Source of the DNA: Breznakiella homolactica
Lineage (GTDB): Bacteria > Spirochaetota > Spirochaetia > Treponematales > Breznakiellaceae
Reading direction: 5' to 3'
Assembly: GCF_016616095.2 (NCBI RefSeq)
Contig: NZ_CP067089.2
Coordinates: forward strand, 1,116,001 to 1,180,000
DNA length: 64,000 nucleotides
Positions 61,256 through 64,000 of the stretch are shown here, piece by piece. Made by a program: the position numbers and the translations under genes. Position 1 is the stretch's first letter; every line of letters starts with the position of its first letter. The notes below the pieces were generated by a model. The model did no database searches, was not told the DNA's origin, and worked only from the letters and a program-made list of their open reading frames with translations.

Positions 61256-61808
61256 ATTTTTCTGCGGGGTTCTCGCGGTTCTCTCCTGGGCAGTGATTTC
61301 CGGCTGCGTTTCCGGTCCCGGCGGCAGCACCGCGGAATACGGCGGAACCGGAGCCGCGGCGGAACGGGGGACCGGCGGCAGCCCCGAACGGCCCGGGGAT
61401 TTCGATGACGGCCTGAATACGGCAGCCTTCCGTTCTATTCCCGCGGAAGCCGGAGCGTATCTCAGCCTGCTTTCCCGGGCTTTTTCCCAAAGGGACGGCG
61501 ATTTTCTCATGGCCCAGGGGGAGCCCCTTTTTGAAAAACAGGTACGCCCCGATTACGACGAAGACGAATACCTGGCCATGCTGTACCGCATTGGTCCCTA
61601 TGCCGCGGAGTCACCGGACGCGCCGGACAGGCTGCCCCGCCTTACGGTCCGGAATATCCGGGGAATCCGCTATACCGCCTGGGATGAGGTCGATTTTATG
61701 CTGGAAATCAGCGGGAGGATTGTCTTTACCGACGGCGCCGATACTCCCTGCCGGATAATGCTGCTCTGGCACCTTCCGGAGCCGAAAATCCTCGGCTGTT
61801 TTCCGTAA
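61245..61808 (+). CDS. Small lipoprotein of unknown function
   Basis: 187 residues from MKYKFFCGVLAVLSWAVISG, lipobox ending at Cys21. The earlier frame start at 61197 lies inside the methyltransferase. The linker after Cys is Gly/Ala/Glu-rich. The folded part has LSLLSRAFSQRDGDFLMAQG and a beta-rich end (TAWDEVDFMLEISGRIVFTD, CRIMLLWHLPEPKILGCFP) typical of small treponemal lipoproteins. The start overlaps the methyltransferase stop by 11 bases. No family recognised. Confidence 0.75.
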   Translation: MKYKFFCGVLAVLSWAVISGCVSGPGGSTAEYGGTGAAAERGTGGSPERPGDFDDGLNTAAFRSIPAEAGAYLSLLSRAFSQRDGDFLMAQGEPLFEKQVRPDYDEDEYLAMLYRIGPYAAESPDAPDRLPRLTVRNIRGIRYTAWDEVDFMLEISGRIVFTDGADTPCRIMLLWHLPEPKILGCFP

Positions 61809-61834
61809 CCCCGTCAGGCCTGCGGGGATAAAAA

Positions 61835-61860
61835 AAACCGCCCCTTGGGGGCGGTTTCCT
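61835..61860. terminator. Bidirectional rho-independent terminator
   Basis: AAACCGCCCC (61835-61844) and GGGGCGGTTT (61847-61856) form a perfect 10-bp stem, with an A-run before and a T-run after. It separates the rex transcript from the convergent rpmE. Confidence 0.85.
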
Positions 61861-61875
61861 GCAGTAACCTTTTGA

Positions 61876-62082
61876 TCAGCTTTCTTTGATGTTGTACTTC
61901 TTCCGGAACCGCTCAATCCTACCGGCGGTATCCACCAGCTTCTGCTTGCCCGTAAAGAAGGGGTGGCAGGCAGAACAGATTTCTACTTTAATATCCTTTG
62001 CGGTGGAACGGGTTTCAATCACGTTCCCGCAGGCGCAGGTAATTTTAGTGGGTTCGTATTTGGGATGAATTCCGTCTTTCAT
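61876..62082 (-). CDS. rpmE: Ribosomal protein L31
   Basis: 68 residues starting [20 protein letters not shown]. The upstream codons MEDMK in the frame overlap the GGAGG ribosome site, and the third ATG has the best spacing (8 bases). Four zinc-binding cysteines ([17 protein letters not shown]) mark the zinc-containing 'C+' form of L31, followed by [20 protein letters not shown]. It bridges the ribosomal subunits. Confidence 0.96.
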   Translation of the reverse strand: MKDGIHPKYEPTKITCACGNVIETRSTAKDIKVEICSACHPFFTGKQKLVDTAGRIERFRKKYNIKES

Positions 62083-62146
62083 CTTCATATCCTCCAAGTA
62101 TCAATATACTAAAAAATAGGTAAAACGCAAAATTTTACGGCTGCGG

Positions 62147-63988
62147 TTAATCCATTCCGGCGGATCCGGTATTCATGGACCGCAGGAACGCCTCATTATT
62201 CTTGCTTTTCTTCATCTTGTCAATAAGGAGTTCGATAATCTCCACGTCATCCAGGGGGTTGATAACCTTCCGGAGTATCCAAATCCGCTGCATTTCCTCT
62301 TCCGTGAGGAGCAGTTCCTCTTTCCGGGTTCCGGATTTTTTGATGTTGATCGCCGGGAACAGGCGGCGGTCGGAGATACGCCGGTCCAGGTTGATTTCCA
62401 TGTTGCCGGTTCCTTTGAATTCCTCGAAAATAACTTCGTCCATGCGGCTCCCGGTTTCCACCAGGGCGGTTGAAATGATGGTCAGGCTGCCGCCTTCCTC
62501 GATATTCCGGGCCGCGCCGAAGAAACGCTTGGGTTTGTGCAGGGCGTTGGAGTCCACACCGCCGGAAAGGATCTTTCCCGACGTGGGGACGGTCTGGTTG
62601 TACGCCCGGGCGAGCCGGGTGATGGAGTCCAGAAGGATAACCACATCCTTTTTATGCTCCACCAGGCGCTTCGCCTTTTCGAGGACCATCTCCGCGACCT
62701 GCACGTGCCGGGTCGCCTGTTCGTCAAAGGTAGAGGAAATAACCTCCGCCCGGACGGTCCGTTCCATATCGGTAACTTCCTCGGGCCGTTCATCGATAAG
62801 AAGAACGATCAGGTATACCTCGGGGTGGTTCCGCGTGATGGCGTTGGCTATTTTCTGCATCATGATGGTCTTTCCCGTCCGGGGAGGCGCGACGATAATA
62901 GCCCGCTGGCCTTTGCCGATGGGACAGAAAAGATTGATGATCCTGGGGGAAATTTCCTCGGTGGTGGTTTCCAGGTTGAGTTTCTCATTCGGGTACAGGG
63001 GGGTCAGGTTGTCAAAGGGAATGCGGTTCTGCGCCACCGTGGGGTCGTCGTAGTTTACCGTCTCCACCCGGAGCATGGCGAAGAAACGTTCCCCTTCCTT
63101 GGGGCTCCTGATCTGGCCGTAAACGGTATCGCCGGTCTTAAGGGCAAAAAGCCGGATCTGGCTGGGACTGATATAAATATCGTCCGGGCCGGGAAGATAG
63201 GAATTCTGGGGGCTCCGGAGGAACCCGTATCCGTCGGGCAGGATCTCCAGCGAACCGTAGGCGTAGATGATGCCGCCCCGTTCGGTATGGGCCTTAAGGG
63301 TGGAAAAAATAACTTCCTGTTTTTTCATGGCTACCATATCCTCGTGGGATATGCCGTAGCACGCCGCCAGGTCCCGGAGATCCATCATATTGAGCCTGGT
63401 TAATTCGTTTATTGAAAGTCTCGGTTTGCCGTTATCCTGGTCGCTCCGGGGTTCGGGTTTTCCGTAGATATCGGGCATGGGAGGAAGGCTTTTCGGAAGT
63501 CCCGGCACGGGTCCGGATGCGACCTGGGCCGTCCCGTTGCTGCCCGGTCCCTGGGCGCCGCCCCGGTCATAGGGCCGCCGGCCTTTGCCCCGGCCCTGGA
63601 AATTAGCGGTGGCTCCGCCCGTTTCGGGAACGGATTCGCCGGATTCCGGCGGGGTATTCTCATTCCCCTCGGAGAATGAGTCCTGGTCACCCTGATGCGG
63701 GGCCTTTCTGCCCCCCGAAGACCGGGAAGCGGCTTTTTTGGGCCGGGCGCGGACTACCACAGCCTTGCCCTGGTTTTCGGCCCCGTCGTCGGAAGCGTTT
63801 TCTTCCGAGGATGTTTTTTCCTGGGCTTCTCCGCCGTAATCCTGGGAAGAGGCTTCCGGGCTGTCGAATGCCTGGGAAGAGGTTTCCCGGGGAACAGCAT
63901 CAGCCAGGGCTAATTCACCCTGCTCCGTTCCTCTGGATTCCGCCGCGTTATCATTTTTTGTCTGTCTTGTTTTCTTCACAATTGCCAT
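62147..63988 (-). CDS. rho: Transcription termination factor Rho with long N-terminal extension
   Basis: 613 residues, against ~420 in E. coli. Residues ~1-190 are low-complexity, rich in Gly, Glu, Ser, Gln and Pro with basic patches ([20 protein letters not shown]), probably disordered RNA-binding sequence. The Rho N-terminal/RNA-binding domain follows ([40 protein letters not shown]). The RecA-like ATPase has [38 protein letters not shown] and [20 protein letters not shown]. It is a hexameric RNA-dependent translocase that ends transcription. The ATG is 12 bases from the window edge, with only a weak ribosome site. Confidence 0.95.
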   Translation of the reverse strand: MAIVKKTRQTKNDNAAESRGTEQGELALADAVPRETSSQAFDSPEASSQDYGGEAQEKTSSEENASDDGAENQGKAVVVRARPKKAASRSSGGRKAPHQGDQDSFSEGNENTPPESGESVPETGGATANFQGRGKGRRPYDRGGAQGPGSNGTAQVASGPVPGLPKSLPPMPDIYGKPEPRSDQDNGKPRLSINELTRLNMMDLRDLAACYGISHEDMVAMKKQEVIFSTLKAHTERGGIIYAYGSLEILPDGYGFLRSPQNSYLPGPDDIYISPSQIRLFALKTGDTVYGQIRSPKEGERFFAMLRVETVNYDDPTVAQNRIPFDNLTPLYPNEKLNLETTTEEISPRIINLFCPIGKGQRAIIVAPPRTGKTIMMQKIANAITRNHPEVYLIVLLIDERPEEVTDMERTVRAEVISSTFDEQATRHVQVAEMVLEKAKRLVEHKKDVVILLDSITRLARAYNQTVPTSGKILSGGVDSNALHKPKRFFGAARNIEEGGSLTIISTALVETGSRMDEVIFEEFKGTGNMEINLDRRISDRRLFPAINIKKSGTRKEELLLTEEEMQRIWILRKVINPLDDVEIIELLIDKMKKSKNNEAFLRSMNTGSAGMD

Positions 63989-64000
63989 GGAGTTGCTCCG

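Noticed and set aside
1-64000. CRISPR array, tRNA or rRNA genes
   Set aside because: No regularly spaced direct repeats and no cloverleaf-like or rRNA-like sequence recognised by eye; a tRNAscan or Infernal run would settle this.

Overview
The window looks like a chromosomal segment of a host-associated, anaerobic Treponema-type spirochaete. This is inferred from gene content and protein style, not from any database match. Pointers are: the FAGGGKE start of the mature part of one ABC substrate-binding protein; a Rho factor with a long charged N-terminal extension; a Rex regulator; many c-di-GMP and lipoprotein genes; and oxygen-sensitive metabolism (indolepyruvate:ferredoxin oxidoreductase, Fe-S serine dehydratase, class I fumarase, radical SAM enzyme). 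Base composition is moderately GC-rich throughout, with sharply AT-rich regulatory spacers. I recognise no rRNA, tRNA, CRISPR array, insertion sequence, phage gene or replication origin.

Layout. 1-8.7 kb: the tail of a probable HD-GYP gene, a CNNM/CBS membrane protein, a PocR-PAS-GGDEF-EAL-GAF signalling protein, an outer-membrane barrel, a DEAD-box helicase and a GT4 glycosyltransferase. 8.7-9.2 kb: intergenic hairpin repeats. 9.2-17.6 kb: a symporter, iorA, iorB, two paaK genes and an ACT-domain protein (arylpyruvate oxidation to aryl-CoA and ATP), then glgA. 17.8-24.6 kb: a ROK repressor divergent from a sugar-type ABC transporter, an amidohydrolase and an argininosuccinate-lyase-family enzyme. 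24.7-33.4 kb: a 5'-nucleotidase lipoprotein, a GGDEF/EAL protein, a DUF3290/DUF421 pair, pyruvate oxidase, YbaK, a TtcA-like protein and a second CNNM protein. 33.6-36.5 kb: a GntR(YtrA)-ABC exporter operon with a tiny membrane ORF and a PAP2 phosphatase, under a perfect 36-bp palindrome. 36.6-50.8 kb: central metabolism and housekeeping (sdaAB/sdaAA, fumarase, methyltransferase, Fe-ADH, nudC, msrA, AmrS-like radical SAM, zinc ribbons, a lipoprotein, a type-2-looking ileS, nth). 51.1-59.4 kb: a convergent GntR/HutC regulator and a six-gene operon. 59.6-64 kb: rex, an rRNA methyltransferase, a lipoprotein, rpmE and rho.

Most interesting system. The operon at 51844-59346 reads NADAR N-glycosidase, a 571-residue protein of unknown family whose C-terminal half resembles nucleoside phosphorylases, two ABC permeases, a binding protein, a PHP-domain hydrolase and a LOG-family nucleotide N-glycosidase. 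Three of its enzymes plausibly act on N-glycosidic bonds and one on ester bonds. It may therefore import and dismantle a ribosylated or phosphoribosylated compound; this is inference. A tandem TGTTATAACA site lies just upstream.

A second theme is a family of intergenic elements (five segments at 8.7-9.1, 33.4-33.6, 49.9-50.1 and 50.8-51.0 kb). They have conserved outer modules and long inverted repeats whose stem sequences differ between copies while staying base-paired. Smaller ORF starts were adjusted where a ribosome-binding site or an ATGA junction decided the start.
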